A DNA stretch of 64,000 nt from Natrinema ejinorense (GCF_002494345.1 NZ_NXNI01000001.1:1612001-1676000), one strand, 5' to 3'. Positions 17,238 to 26,503 are shown, numbered from the stretch's first letter. Program-made: numbers and translations. Notes: generated from the sequence alone by a model not told the origin.

Positions 17238-18328
17238 CGATCGGTCCTCCGTTCGTGACCAATAACAGGTTGCTCGCGAATCGTAGCTTCGCCGTCGGTG
17301 TGTTCCTCACCGTTCCAGAAGTCCATCGAGAGGACGAATAGTTCGACCGTCGTCAGTCGACGGGCGGACCAGCCCGGCGTCTTCTGGACGAACTCCGTTT
17401 GGATGGCCCGGCAGCGATCGTCCAGCTTATCGAACATTGCCGTCCTGATCTCGGCGTCGGCCATACTCTTTCGTCGGGTCACGAACGGATTGAACAGGAA
17501 TCCGATTCCAGGAAACGTGGTGAGCTTCTCAGCGGGCGAGCGCTCGTCCTGATAGCGGTTGTAGACCTCGAGTGGGGCGACCGAAACGCCGAGGAAGTAC
17601 CGAAGCTGCTGGGTCGCCTCGAGCTCGGTCGGGCGTCGCTCGCGATACTCCTCGAGGAGTACCCTGAAGATCGGATTTCGCTTCACGTCCTCGTCAGTAA
17701 GTCGGTCGTCAATCCGATTGACCAATCGTTCGACTGGGAAAGAACGCGTCGTCGCGTGGAACGTGAGTTTGAAGTCGAGTTCGCGGTTCGCGAACTCCTC
17801 ACCGAGACGCTGTATCTGTGCCCAGTCACCGGACATCGCGAAATCCATGTTCCCGGGATCGATCTCGAGGAGCGCTTCCATCGCGCCATCGGTTCGTTCG
17901 ATGGCACCGGCACCCGGCCACGCACGGCAGACGTTGGTGAGGTCCTGTGTCCGTTCGTCAGGCTGGAACGGCGTGTAATTCACGAGACCGCCGTCTGTAC
18001 TCGCTTCGTCGGGACCCGAGTTCGGTGCAGTACTGTAGGTGAATCTGGGGCGTTTGCAGTAGTATCGATAGAGATCGCCTAGCCACGTCGATGCCGGAAG
18101 ATGACTCGGTGACGAATAGACGACTGCACCGCCTGCGATGACTCCCAAGAGGACGAACGGGAAGATCGCACCCTCGAGTCCGATGAGGCCACCGACGAGG
18201 AGGCCACCGATCGGAAATCCGAGCAAGATGTAGACGTCACCTTCCTCGATATTGAAGAGTGGAACTCGATTCGCTTCGCCCAGTTCATCCATGATTCGAC
18301 GGCCGGCCGCATCTCGTTCTTGCGTCAT
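17234..18328 (-). CDS. VirB3-like membrane segment plus VirB4 N-domain-like protein, no ATPase
   Basis: The 364-residue protein has two hydrophobic segments near residues 33-70, as in PrgI/VirB3/TrbD proteins. A soluble region follows (VCRAWPGAGAIERTDGAMEALLEIDP through MSGDWAQIQRL and TFHATTRSFPVERL) that resembles the N-terminal domain of VirB4. There is no Walker motif. It probably anchors VirB4 and joins it to the channel. Overlaps of a few bases on both sides couple it to VirB4 and VirB6. Confidence 0.7.
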   Translation of the reverse strand: MTQERDAAGRRIMDELGEANRVPLFNIEEGDVYILLGFPIGGLLVGGLIGLEGAIFPFVLLGVIAGGAVVYSSPSHLPASTWLGDLYRYYCKRPRFTYSTAPNSGPDEASTDGGLVNYTPFQPDERTQDLTNVCRAWPGAGAIERTDGAMEALLEIDPGNMDFAMSGDWAQIQRLGEEFANRELDFKLTFHATTRSFPVERLVNRIDDRLTDEDVKRNPIFRVLLEEYRERRPTELEATQQLRYFLGVSVAPLEVYNRYQDERSPAEKLTTFPGIGFLFNPFVTRRKSMADAEIRTAMFDKLDDRCRAIQTEFVQKTPGWSARRLTTVELFVLSMDFWNGEEHTDGEATIREQPVIGHERRTDR

Positions 18329-19461
18329 CAGTAGTATCCCGGGTCGTTCTCAGTTCGACGGTACGCCGGGACACCGTCCTGACCGTACGCGTCTGTCGCA
18401 ACGTTATCGTGATCGGTTCGTCCGTCGGTACTACTGCTCGCTTGAGATGAGCCGCCCTGTTGGCGCATCTTCGAGACGGCAGAATAGCCGACGGCCGCTT
18501 TCGGTCCCCACGTTGCTGTCGTCGCTGCGGCCGCAGGGCCGGCAACGACACCAGCGCCGATCGCCGCACCTGCGGTTACGCCTACCTTCGTCGTCGTGCC
18601 GATGATCCCCGTCGCCATTGGGCTGGCGTACTTGAACAGTTTCCAGACGATGACGATCGAGAGAAGTGGGAGCGTGACCGCGATGAGGTTGCTCAGAAAA
18701 GCGCTAGCGGGGACGAGTACAGCGTCTGTGCCTTCTCTGAAGAGGATCTCGTATCCCTTGAACAGTAGCGCCACTGGAATCGGCATGATCGCGAGCGGCA
18801 CGAACTTCAGACAGACCGTTCTCGCGATGTGTGAGACCACGGGGAGATTGCCGTACGCCAGAGCGATCCCGATCGGCATCGCGTAAATCAGGATGTACAA
18901 CATGATTTCGCGGAGGAAAAATAGCGCCTGAAGTATCCACATCGCTGTGGCACCGATTCCCATCAGAAAGAGGGCGAGGAGCGGGTTTGAAACGCCGGTC
19001 AGGAGTATACCAGCCATCGCATCAGTAACGGTTGCAATGTCTGGAAGGAGTGCGATCGTGAAGCCATCGACGAGGTAGAGGACCAAGACGGCGAGCCAGT
19101 ACCAGGTTACAATCAAAAAGGCACCCATCCACGCGCTGCGTTTCGCCTTTCGAGTTTCATACGCACTGCCGATATTGAAGATTCGAATCGTATGTCGGCC
19201 TTGGACACACGTTACGAGTAGTAACAAGGCGACGAGCATGATCTCGCCGGCGACGAGACTGCTATAGATTTCGACCCACGGTGCGTTCGATGGCTGTCCG
19301 AATACGAACGCACCATCCGTTTCTGGGGTTGGCGTCCCAAAGATCTGGGCCGTGATTGCATCATAGCCATCCGTCAGTCCCTCTTGGAACCAGTCTATGA
19401 TTTTGTCAACTGCATCTTCGAACCATTTGATCCCGACATCCGAAAGCGACCACGACGGCAT
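18328..19461 (-). CDS. VirB6/TrbL-like polytopic channel protein
   Basis: The 377-residue protein has an amphipathic N-terminus (WFEDAVDKIIDWFQEGL), about six membrane segments between residues 65 and 320, and an Ala/Gly-rich then Ser/Asp-rich cytoplasmic tail. This layout and its place between the VirB3/VirB4 genes and surface-protein genes match VirB6/TrbL, the inner-membrane channel component. Overlaps of one base with both neighbours show tight operon coupling. Direct sequence identity to VirB6 is low, so the assignment rests on topology and context. Confidence 0.75.
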   Translation of the reverse strand: MPSWSLSDVGIKWFEDAVDKIIDWFQEGLTDGYDAITAQIFGTPTPETDGAFVFGQPSNAPWVEIYSSLVAGEIMLVALLLLVTCVQGRHTIRIFNIGSAYETRKAKRSAWMGAFLIVTWYWLAVLVLYLVDGFTIALLPDIATVTDAMAGILLTGVSNPLLALFLMGIGATAMWILQALFFLREIMLYILIYAMPIGIALAYGNLPVVSHIARTVCLKFVPLAIMPIPVALLFKGYEILFREGTDAVLVPASAFLSNLIAVTLPLLSIVIVWKLFKYASPMATGIIGTTTKVGVTAGAAIGAGVVAGPAAAATTATWGPKAAVGYSAVSKMRQQGGSSQASSSTDGRTDHDNVATDAYGQDGVPAYRRTENDPGYY

Positions 19462-20303
19462 TACGGTGCCTCCTCGATTTCGATATCACAATCATCAGAA
19501 TCTCTGCTGAGATAGTGGATGATATAATCAAGGGCGAGATTCTCTTCTTTGTGGGTTGCGAAGAGACGGACAGTGAACCGGCCGTCTCGTCCGACCGAGT
19601 CGCACTTTGATCGTGTACGTACTGGTGAAAATGGTCGCGTATTGCTGTAGAGAAGAACCGTCTCACCGGCAGGGATCGGTATCGACTCGGCATTTGCTCC
19701 AAAGTCGACCTCTGGATCGTAGATACCGCTCTTACCGACCTCGTCGTAGCTCTCGTGCGTCGGAAGCGGAACATCTCCGTCAAACCGTATCGCAGTCGCT
19801 GCAGTTGGGCCCGTTCCTCGGTTCGCCACCGAAAGTATTGCTTCTGTTTCCGTCTCATACTCAGCTGCTCCATCATACATCGCTTCAGGGGAGTCCCGCC
19901 CCACCCTGAGTTCCGTTACCTCAAGGTCTGGCTCGAGCGTAATCGACGTCGTCTCGACCGTCTTTCCGTCTGCGAGTCCGATGAGTTCGTACTCGCCAGG
20001 TGGATAGTCTGTTCCGACCTCGACCGTCGTACGAGACACCCCCGACTCGATCATTCGGCGAGCGAACAGTTCGCCGGAAGGGGCAACTACGTTTAGCTGA
20101 TCGACCGCGTCTCGCTCGAGTTCGATCATTAGATCGAGCTCGACAACCTCGACGCTCTGTATGACATCTCCACCGGAGTCAGCTGTTGGGTCGGTCTTTC
20201 TGGAAGTACTCACCGTCGAACAACCGGCGAGGGCTGTGCTGATTCCAGTGAAAAGGCTTCCGAGAACGATGCGTCTGTGTGGGGTGTGCCGCTTGTCTGT
20301 CAT
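19461..20303 (-). CDS. Secreted lipoprotein of the transfer operon
   Basis: I choose the ATG at 20303, which gives 280 residues and a clean signal: MTDKRHTPHRRIVLGSLFTG followed by the lipobox ALAGCS. The extracellular part is beta-rich (LDLMIELERDAVDQLNVVAP, YELIGLADGKTVETTSITLE) and ends with a CDIEIEE tail. It overlaps the upstream surface-protein gene (ATGA). It may stabilise the pilus or the mating contact, but this is inferred from position only. Confidence 0.72.
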   Translation of the reverse strand: MTDKRHTPHRRIVLGSLFTGISTALAGCSTVSTSRKTDPTADSGGDVIQSVEVVELDLMIELERDAVDQLNVVAPSGELFARRMIESGVSRTTVEVGTDYPPGEYELIGLADGKTVETTSITLEPDLEVTELRVGRDSPEAMYDGAAEYETETEAILSVANRGTGPTAATAIRFDGDVPLPTHESYDEVGKSGIYDPEVDFGANAESIPIPAGETVLLYSNTRPFSPVRTRSKCDSVGRDGRFTVRLFATHKEENLALDYIIHYLSRDSDDCDIEIEEAP

Positions 20304-21991
20304 GGTGTTTCTCTGATTTTCAAGAAGGATCCGATCCGCTTTGCAGCGTACAGCGCGACTGCAAAGGGGATGGCATATCGAACGAAGTCGACCAGAAGTG
20401 CGAACCAGCCCGTCGGTGTCGCGAGCGGGTGCCACGTTTCGGTCGCCGTATCACCGATGTATGCCGGACTGTGCGATCGCCACGAGCCCGGATGATATTC
20501 TGCTGTGTAAATCCCCGGCTGGGTGATCACGATCTCCGCAACGCCTGCTGCGTTCGTTCGGACCTGTTGATCGCCGATCGAGATGGTGCCCTCGCGGGAA
20601 TCGTGACCGATCAGTGAGAATCGAGGATCAGCGACCGAACGCTCGAGCGAGATCGGGGATCCCGTCTCCGCATCGCGAAGTTCGATTTGCAACGTTATCG
20701 CAGTCGCGTTCGATTCGACGATCTCGACGGAGAGGTCGCTCTTGCGAATCTCTCGCTCTGAACCGCCGTCGGGCTCGACGATGTCTGCGGAGACACCGCG
20801 AACGATCCCGTCGACGGTGATGGCATCCGAATCGATGCGATCGTGACGGAGCGCGAGCCCGTACGATCGCGTGTAGGTCTCGGAGACCACGTCGATCTCG
20901 ACGTTCTCGTGAATCGACGGCTCCGGAGAGGAACTCTCAGTTCCCCATACCTCGAGGATTTCGGGGCCCTCGCGGACCGGTTCTGTCCGCGGACCTAATT
21001 CGGAGGGATAGGCGTGAACATATACCGGGAGTGCGTCGGATTGGATCGTCTCCCGAGTCGCTCGAGTCGCCTTCGTAAGTTCGTCCCAGTTCGTGTCGCG
21101 AGCGGTGTAATATCGCCACACGCCACGGACCTTCGCTTCGCCGTCGTCCGAAAGCGTGTATCCGTGCCACGGTTGAGCGTGATAGATCGCGACGCCGCTA
21201 TCGCCGTTCGGATACGATGCGTGATAGATCGATGCGCGGGGGTCGTAGATCTCGACAGCGAGATCCTGAGAGACGGTCACGTCATCAGTGATCACCACCG
21301 TCTCGTTCTCTCCCTCCTGCTCGACTCGAGCGCTGATATCCGCCTCGAGCGTCAGCGTCGCTTCTCCACCTTGGTCGAACACATACTCGAAGATCGGTGT
21401 CTGTGTCCCGCCGATGGTCTCGACGAGATCGTCATCGCGTAGCAGCCGGACTTCCTCGATCCCGTGAGTTTGGATTGACGAGTTGTTCTCGAGACGGACG
21501 CGATAATCGACGAGTCCACGGAGGTCGCCTTCCGGTGCGATGTAGTGAACCGTCTCATTCGCGTCCAAATGCGTTCTCGTCGACGGATGGATCGCAAACG
21601 CCGTTATGTGGGCGTCGGCGATGAGTGCAGAGTCCGTGAGTGTTGCGTGCGTGGGATAAATCGAGGTTTCCGTATCGCCTCCCTCGAGTGATTCGTAGTC
21701 AGAGACGGTCCAGCGCTCGGCCGTGTCGGGCGGTGTTTTGAACGTGATATCCGTACAGTTGCCGAGTTCCCGCATCAGGGTCCGCTCTTCGCCGTATCGC
21801 TCCTCGTACTCCGCGTTGCTTGTGCACGCGTTCGGTGTTTTCGACCACAGCGTTGCCGTCTCGTTCTCATCCAATCCGAGTTCGGCGGTATTCGTCTGGA
21901 ACGCAGCGTCAGCGCTGACGAGACCGGTTCCACTGAAAGCGATAGCAATTCCGACGGCTGCGAGGAGGAGTTGCCGTCCCTCGAATCGCAT
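20300..21991 (-). CDS. Large surface protein with signal peptide and C-terminal membrane anchor
   Basis: The 563-residue protein has a signal peptide (LLLAAVGIAIAFSGTGLVSADA), a long acidic beta-rich exterior, and a C-terminal transmembrane helix near residues 528-555 followed by basic residues. The exterior resembles tandem Ig-like or adhesin-like repeats (VRGVSADIVEPDGGS, TNAAGVAEIVITQPGIYTAEY). It lies between the pilin-like gene and the lipoprotein gene. In the transfer operon it is a good candidate for a cell-contact or VirB-like outer component. No named family is recognised. Confidence 0.7.
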   Translation of the reverse strand: MRFEGRQLLLAAVGIAIAFSGTGLVSADAAFQTNTAELGLDENETATLWSKTPNACTSNAEYEERYGEERTLMRELGNCTDITFKTPPDTAERWTVSDYESLEGGDTETSIYPTHATLTDSALIADAHITAFAIHPSTRTHLDANETVHYIAPEGDLRGLVDYRVRLENNSSIQTHGIEEVRLLRDDDLVETIGGTQTPIFEYVFDQGGEATLTLEADISARVEQEGENETVVITDDVTVSQDLAVEIYDPRASIYHASYPNGDSGVAIYHAQPWHGYTLSDDGEAKVRGVWRYYTARDTNWDELTKATRATRETIQSDALPVYVHAYPSELGPRTEPVREGPEILEVWGTESSSPEPSIHENVEIDVVSETYTRSYGLALRHDRIDSDAITVDGIVRGVSADIVEPDGGSEREIRKSDLSVEIVESNATAITLQIELRDAETGSPISLERSVADPRFSLIGHDSREGTISIGDQQVRTNAAGVAEIVITQPGIYTAEYHPGSWRSHSPAYIGDTATETWHPLATPTGWFALLVDFVRYAIPFAVALYAAKRIGSFLKIRETP

Positions 21992-22031
21992 CAGAGCCTC
22001 CGACTCGAGTAGAACTGCTCACAGGTCAGCA

Positions 22032-22451
22032 TTACCACGGCACGAGATTGACACACTCGGCTAACGGAAGCCCCATCGTAGCGCCGGCAACCGTATACAG
22101 CGGCCCGAGGATCATCAGAATGACCGCGGATTTCAGCGCCGTTCGCTTGTGCATCTTCAGGTTCTTCTTCTGTTCGAGGTTCATCGTGAACATCTCGACG
22201 AGCGAGTCGACTTGCCAGACGACCACCAGGCCCATGAGGCCGAGCGCGGTTGTGATCTGAAAGAACCCGGATATCATTCCGGGTAGCCCTTCAGCGTCGC
22301 AAACGACGTTGTCCTGTGCGAGGACCGGATCAACGGCGATAATCAGTAACAGCGTGAGCGTTCCAAGACCAGAACGTATGACTCGATGAGACACGTCCGA
22401 TGGTTCGTCTGTCTCTACGGATTGATGCAAAAACGGGATTTTCGAATACAT
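22032..22451 (-). CDS. VirB2/TrbC-like pilin candidate
   Basis: From the ATG at 22451 the protein has 139 residues; a TTG at 22484 would add 11. It has a hydrophobic signal-like segment ending VDPVLAQDN, and two further hydrophobic segments (GFFQITTALGLMGLVVVWQV and SAVILMILGPLYTVAGATMG) joined by a basic loop (NLEQKKNLKMHKRT). Signal plus two membrane helices with a short basic loop is the usual pilin layout in type IV secretion. It is the first gene of the transfer block. Confidence 0.68.
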   Translation of the reverse strand: MYSKIPFLHQSVETDEPSDVSHRVIRSGLGTLTLLLIIAVDPVLAQDNVVCDAEGLPGMISGFFQITTALGLMGLVVVWQVDSLVEMFTMNLEQKKNLKMHKRTALKSAVILMILGPLYTVAGATMGLPLAECVNLVPW

Positions 22452-22646
22452 TGGTAGGTACTTCGATCCAGTGAAATCTCTCAAGGAATCCAGCGTATAG
22501 ATTCAGACGACTTCTTCTTGGATCGTCAAACCCATTCAGCCGGTGCTGATAATATAGTTTACGTATATATTAGACTAGTAATTACCTATTGATAGTGAAA
22601 AACCATATATGGATTATACCTGGTACCAGTAACAGAATGGAGAGAA
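22452..22646. promoter_or_regulatory. AT-rich promoter region of the transfer operon
   Basis: This gap before the pilin-like gene contains several AT-rich TATA-like stretches on the minus strand near 22555-22610 (for example TAATATATACG). It is the most likely promoter region for the transfer block. I cannot pick one TATA box with confidence. Confidence 0.35.
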
Positions 22647-22796
22647 CTAACCCAGGTCCAGAGTAACGACATCGTTGATCCGACAATACGGACAACGATC
22701 TCGGTCGGTTTTGAGCGTCGTCCCACAATTCCGACACTCGACGATCGTTGTCGGAGTTCGTTTCGAGTGGTCCTGAAACCATTCGAAAATGCTCAT
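22647..22796 (-). CDS. 49-residue zinc-ribbon protein
   Basis: I read this short gene directly from an ATG at 22796 to TAG at 22647. The protein has two CxxC pairs, CRNCGTTL and CPYCRIND, forming a single zinc ribbon after an amphipathic N-terminus (MSIFEWFQDHSKR). Such ribbons bind nucleic acid or a partner protein. It starts two bases after the SWIM gene on the same strand, so the two are likely co-expressed. Confidence 0.68.
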   Translation of the reverse strand: MSIFEWFQDHSKRTPTTIVECRNCGTTLKTDRDRCPYCRINDVVTLDLG

Positions 22797-22798
22797 TT

Positions 22799-23248
22799 TC
22801 ACTCCTCGAGCGTTCGGCGACCAGTGCGAACACAGTTCCAGCAGGGAAACGAATCTCCGGTCTCAGGACAGTCACACTCTTCTGTCGACGCCGCGTTTTC
22901 GGAGTTCGCTTGCGGGCCGGAGTGATCCGTTCTTTCGTGGGATCCGAGTGGCCTTCCACCGTCGGTGGTGAGCTGCTGCTGAGTGACTGCCTGGATGATT
23001 GGCCGACGGATCGCAACCGCTACTCGGTGTTTGCATGCCCCCTCGTAGTGGTCGTCTGCGGGGCACTCACAGGCGATCGGGAGTCCGTTCGTGACGGTGA
23101 CGACGTACTCGTGTTCTTCTGGCTTTGCGTGACTACCGTTTCTGACGCGGACGCCCGCCGGCGTGAGCGTGTATTCGAATGCTTCGTACTGGGCTCGTTT
23201 CGCCGTCCGACCTGTAAACTCGAGTTTGGAGAGTGGATTCGTCGACAT
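22799..23248 (-). CDS. SWIM zinc-finger protein
   Basis: From the ATG at 23248 the protein has 149 residues; an upstream in-frame ATG adds a low-quality tail. The SWIM motif is CECPADDHYEGACKHRVAVAI (C-x-C-xn-C-x-H) at about residues 61-80. A second Cys cluster, CDCPETGDSFPCWNC, lies near the end. SWIM domains bind DNA or proteins and are common on haloarchaeal plasmids and near element TFB genes. It is followed by the zinc-ribbon gene. Confidence 0.82.
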   Translation of the reverse strand: MSTNPLSKLEFTGRTAKRAQYEAFEYTLTPAGVRVRNGSHAKPEEHEYVVTVTNGLPIACECPADDHYEGACKHRVAVAIRRPIIQAVTQQQLTTDGGRPLGSHERTDHSGPQANSENAASTEECDCPETGDSFPCWNCVRTGRRTLEE

Positions 23249-23380
23249 GCGATTTTTCATGCGAGGCTTCATTGAGCTGCCCCGCACCCTGACGGGGCAA
23301 ATAAAAACTGGCGCTCGCTGGAGAACGGAGACGGACCTGTGAAGCTGTTCTACGAGGAATTTAGCTCCTCGGTTCGACAA

Positions 23381-24325
23381 TCAGAACCTCACTTCGGAGC
23401 CGCAGATCACCTCCCGAAGGCGATTTCGATGACTTCGAAGCGTTGTCGTGGATGTCCCCGCTGCATCAGCGATCGCTTGCTGAGTGAGCCGATGACCGGT
23501 TTCTTGCGTTGCACTGTAGAGACACGCTGCGGCGAATCCATGCGGGTGTCTGCCGATCGTCATCCCTGCTTCCTCTGCCCGATCGGCTAACTCGAGCGCT
23601 CGGTATCGCACCTCGCATGGAATGTCGAGCTCAGTCGCGAGTCGGGGAAGGACGTCCTGCGGTCGCGAGGTGGGGATCGGCAAATCCAGTTCAGTATTTA
23701 TCGCAGTGTATGCACACTCCAATTGCGCTCGAGAACATTGCGCCCCAGCGGCGATCTCGTCGCGTGTTCGTCCGAGTCTGTTGCATCGACAGACGACATA
23801 GACGCTCGCAGCTGCGATTCCCTCGAGGGATCGTCCCGAACAGAGCTTCCGATCCTGGGCACGCCGAAACAGCGTACACGCCTGATCTCGCAGCGACGTC
23901 GATAGCTCGAGAACGCTCGCGAGTCGGCGTACTTCGCCGAGGCCGTCTGCCAGATTTCGCTCGCGTTTCGAACGCCATTGACTACGGCGGTGTTGCCGAC
24001 GGAGCCGACTGAGTTGACGACGCTTTCGGCCGGGAATCGGATTCCCTCGTGCATCGATTCGCCAGCCGATCTCGGTCGAAAGGCCGCGATCGTGGCGACC
24101 CGCAGTGAGCGGTGCACCCGTTCGTCGTTGGCTCGTCCCGTCTGCAGATGGAAACCACTCGGGACCGTAATCAAGCAGGTCTTCCTCAACGATCAGACCG
24201 CATTCCTGACATTGCGTTTCGTGCGTTATCGTAATGAGGGATCCACTGCACTCCGGGCAAGATCTCGTCCGTTCTGTACTCGTCTCTCGATCAAATCGAC
24301 CGCTATCCGAATCTGCTCTCGTCAT
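23381..24325 (-). CDS. tfb: Transcription initiation factor IIB (TFB) encoded on the element
   Basis: The 314-residue protein has an N-terminal zinc ribbon (Cys23, Cys26, Cys39, Cys42) and two cyclin-like repeats. The first carries LEGIAAASVYVVCRCNRLGRT and the second HGFAAACLYSATQETGHRLTQ. A B-finger-like region (GWRIDARGNPIPG) and a basic linker lie between. TFB recruits RNA polymerase to the TATA-box/TBP complex. Haloarchaea have many TFBs, and this one lies inside the transfer element. It could redirect host polymerase to element promoters, which is inference. The ATG at 24325 follows a plausible leader. Confidence 0.9.
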   Translation of the reverse strand: MTRADSDSGRFDRETSTERTRSCPECSGSLITITHETQCQECGLIVEEDLLDYGPEWFPSADGTSQRRTGAPLTAGRHDRGLSTEIGWRIDARGNPIPGRKRRQLSRLRRQHRRSQWRSKRERNLADGLGEVRRLASVLELSTSLRDQACTLFRRAQDRKLCSGRSLEGIAAASVYVVCRCNRLGRTRDEIAAGAQCSRAQLECAYTAINTELDLPIPTSRPQDVLPRLATELDIPCEVRYRALELADRAEEAGMTIGRHPHGFAAACLYSATQETGHRLTQQAIADAAGTSTTTLRSHRNRLREVICGSEVRF

Positions 24326-24463
24326 AAGTCACTCTGACGGGACGCCTCTCTGCTTGCCCCGTCACCCCTCTGGGGGCTATAAACTGGCTCGAGACCATGA
24401 GTGGGGAGGGAGTATATCGAACTGGAACTTTCGGAGTGGGTGGCGATTAGTGAACGGACGGTA

Positions 24464-24637
24464 TTATTCGGTTGAGTCAAAAACATACAGAAACAGGGCT
24501 CCAACGACACCGAGGAGCCCTATACCTAGCATACCGGATTCCGGAACCATCTGGCCGTAAATAAATACCCCAATCAATGCAATCACTATCAGGAGAAATT
24601 CGATCAACAGCAAATGCTTGCGTAGATCAGAATCCAT
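24464..24637 (-). CDS. 57-residue two-helix membrane protein
   Basis: I read this short gene directly on the minus strand from an ATG at 24637 to TAA at 24464. The protein has a charged start (MDSDLRKH) and two hydrophobic helices (LLIEFLLIVIALIGVFIYG and GMLGIGLLGVVGALFLYVF). It stands alone before the TFB gene. No family is recognised. Confidence 0.5.
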   Translation of the reverse strand: MDSDLRKHLLLIEFLLIVIALIGVFIYGQMVPESGMLGIGLLGVVGALFLYVFDSTE

Positions 24638-24835
24638 CAATTATCTACGTAAGAATAATACTGTTATAAATTTAGCGTTCGGTCTGTAATATGAGGTTGT
24701 TAAGAGCAAAGACAATTCCGTCGGAACTGACGGACTTTTCATTTCTCTCGAGTTATCGTATTGCACCACGCAAGCAAAGCAGTAGGAGAAAACGTGCTCT
24801 ATTTTCCACCTTCACCGCTAATCGTAGTGGTTGTT

Positions 24836-25048
24836 CTACGATCGAGCAATAACACGTACCTCGGTTCGCATGACGAGGACGCAAAACTCTCCGACTGCGA
24901 ATCTGATCTCGAACTCATCGCTCGCCGAGTCGACGAGTTGCTCGAGCGCTTCGATATCGATTACTCGATGCAGTTGGTACGCGTTACGATCGAGTCCCTG
25001 TTCTTCGAGTACGTCGACGATTTCGAGGAGGAGGTTTCGATCACTCAT
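24836..25048 (-). CDS. HalOD1-like small protein
   Basis: The 70-residue protein contains YQLHRVIDIEALEQLVDS followed by FEIRFAVGEFCVLV. This is the helix-and-strand pattern of the haloarchaeal HalOD1 output domain. It starts within the end of the ardC-like gene (8-base overlap), so the two are coupled. HalOD1 proteins usually act in signalling or regulation; here the role is unknown. Confidence 0.6.
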   Translation of the reverse strand: MSDRNLLLEIVDVLEEQGLDRNAYQLHRVIDIEALEQLVDSASDEFEIRFAVGEFCVLVMRTEVRVIARS

Positions 25049-25979
25049 CCTTGCTCACCTCGTCGACGACGCCGATAATCCTCTCAGCCGTCGAACTGAT
25101 CCGATCGAGACGTTCGAAGATGGCCTCTGGCTCGTCGCCTCGCCATGCAGCGAGATAGAACGCAGAGCCGCTCGTATCGAGTCCGAAGTACCGTCCAACG
25201 ATGTAGCCGACTGCTTCGGCCTCAAGCTCTCGTTCCGAACGATTGGTCTCGTCTTCAGCGTCACCGTGCAACAGTGTGTGGGCGTACTCGTGGATGAGCG
25301 TCACAGCGAGATCGGCGCTGTTCTCCCGGTCGCGAACCTTCACTAGCGGTCGTTCCGCAGGGGCTCGATACTGACAGACGCCCCTGGCATTGCCGTGAGG
25401 CCACTCCGAGAGAGGAACGACCACGACGTCCACCGAGAGCGATGGCGCTCCCTCGAGGAGGTGTGATGCCACCTCGTCGCCCTCTCCGATCGCTTCGGTC
25501 TCGAGTTCGGGTAGTGGCTCGCCTTCCGTCTGCGAGATATCGAACACGGGCGCTGGCCGAAAGCCGACGAGTCCGTTTTTCCATTCGCTCGGGTCGGTCT
25601 CGTCGTACTCACACTCGCTTCGGTCGTGGTACGACGACGAGTTACCGCACTCGGGGCATTTGCTCGCGATGATCGGAGCCCAGATCCAGATCGCTTTCTC
25701 GCCTTCCGTCACGTGCCGATCGAACTCGTTGTGCCACGTTCGGTAGCCGGCGATATGAGTCGCGTGCGGACACTGGAGTTTAATCAACAGCGTGTTCCGA
25801 GGGGAGTAGTCGTGGAACTCGCTCTGGACGTCGAGCCACTCTCTGAACTGCTCGCTCGAGACGGCGTCGTCGACCTCTCCGACGAGTTCCTCGAGCCACG
25901 TTTCGATCGTACTGTGCATCTCGTCGTTCCGGGTGCTCGAATCGTCGAACGTTTCCCGGGGGCAACTACTCGTACTCAT
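25041..25979 (-). CDS. ArdC-like antirestriction protein with zinc metallopeptidase motif
   Basis: The 312-residue protein has an ArdC-type N-terminal ssDNA-binding region (FHDYSPRNTLLIKLQ, then GYRTWHNEFDRHVTEGEKAIWIWAP). A zinc-finger-like insert follows (CPECGNSSSYHDRSEC). The C-terminal ImmA/IrrE-like part has the HEYAH motif (His230, His234) and a downstream Glu in ELEAEAVGYIV. ArdC proteins protect incoming single-stranded DNA from restriction after conjugation. This fits a conjugative element. Confidence 0.85.
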   Translation of the reverse strand: MSTSSCPRETFDDSSTRNDEMHSTIETWLEELVGEVDDAVSSEQFREWLDVQSEFHDYSPRNTLLIKLQCPHATHIAGYRTWHNEFDRHVTEGEKAIWIWAPIIASKCPECGNSSSYHDRSECEYDETDPSEWKNGLVGFRPAPVFDISQTEGEPLPELETEAIGEGDEVASHLLEGAPSLSVDVVVVPLSEWPHGNARGVCQYRAPAERPLVKVRDRENSADLAVTLIHEYAHTLLHGDAEDETNRSERELEAEAVGYIVGRYFGLDTSGSAFYLAAWRGDEPEAIFERLDRISSTAERIIGVVDEVSKDE

Positions 25980-26053
25980 GGGTAAACGGCCGTCTCGAAC
26001 CGAACTCGAGAAGACCGCTGCCCGTCAGCGGGTCTCAAAAAACCGGCGTATGG

Positions 26054-26503
26054 TTAGGGCGCGGTAGTGGCCGTGCCACCAGTCTCTGGATCGAATGGGA
26101 GGGTAATCACGAGCTCATCGAACCAGACAACCGGGCGCTTACTCTGGCCGTCTTCCTCGAAGAAGATGATACCCAGCTGGGCAAGGCAACTGAGTTCCTC
26201 GTGGACGTTCTTCACGTCTCGGTCAACGATCCGTGCAGCCTCGTTGATGCTGGATGGCTCTTCTCGACGAATGGCCTTGATGAGATCGAGGACGCGCGGT
26301 GTTAACGTCTCCATCAAATCGTCGTAACTCGTGAACGAGAGTGTCGGCGTGGAATCCTCTGCTTCGCCCCGTTCGAGCGCCTCGATACTGTCGGTGATAT
26401 CCCCGTGGAACTCACCGGATGACTTTACAGTCACGACGAGGGTTGATTCGGCCCGAAGCTGTTCGCGCTCCATTGGGTGTAGCGGCGGCGTAGTATCGTT
26501 CAT
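26054..26503 (-). CDS. HTH regulator/antitoxin of TumA (HVO_A0114) type
   Basis: From the ATG at 26503 the protein has 149 residues, with a GGTGA-like ribosome-binding site just upstream. It has SYDDLMETLTPRVLDLIKAIRREEPSSINEAARIVDRDVKNVHEEL, a MarR-like winged helix, and a C-terminal wing with VWFDELVITLPFD. This is the haloarchaeal HVO_A0114-type regulator that pairs with DUF6516/TumE toxins. It follows the toxin gene at a gap of about 24 bases and should bind the palindromic operators upstream. A decayed copy of its C-terminus is at 13860. Confidence 0.8.
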   Translation of the reverse strand: MNDTTPPLHPMEREQLRAESTLVVTVKSSGEFHGDITDSIEALERGEAEDSTPTLSFTSYDDLMETLTPRVLDLIKAIRREEPSSINEAARIVDRDVKNVHEELSCLAQLGIIFFEEDGQSKRPVVWFDELVITLPFDPETGGTATTAP

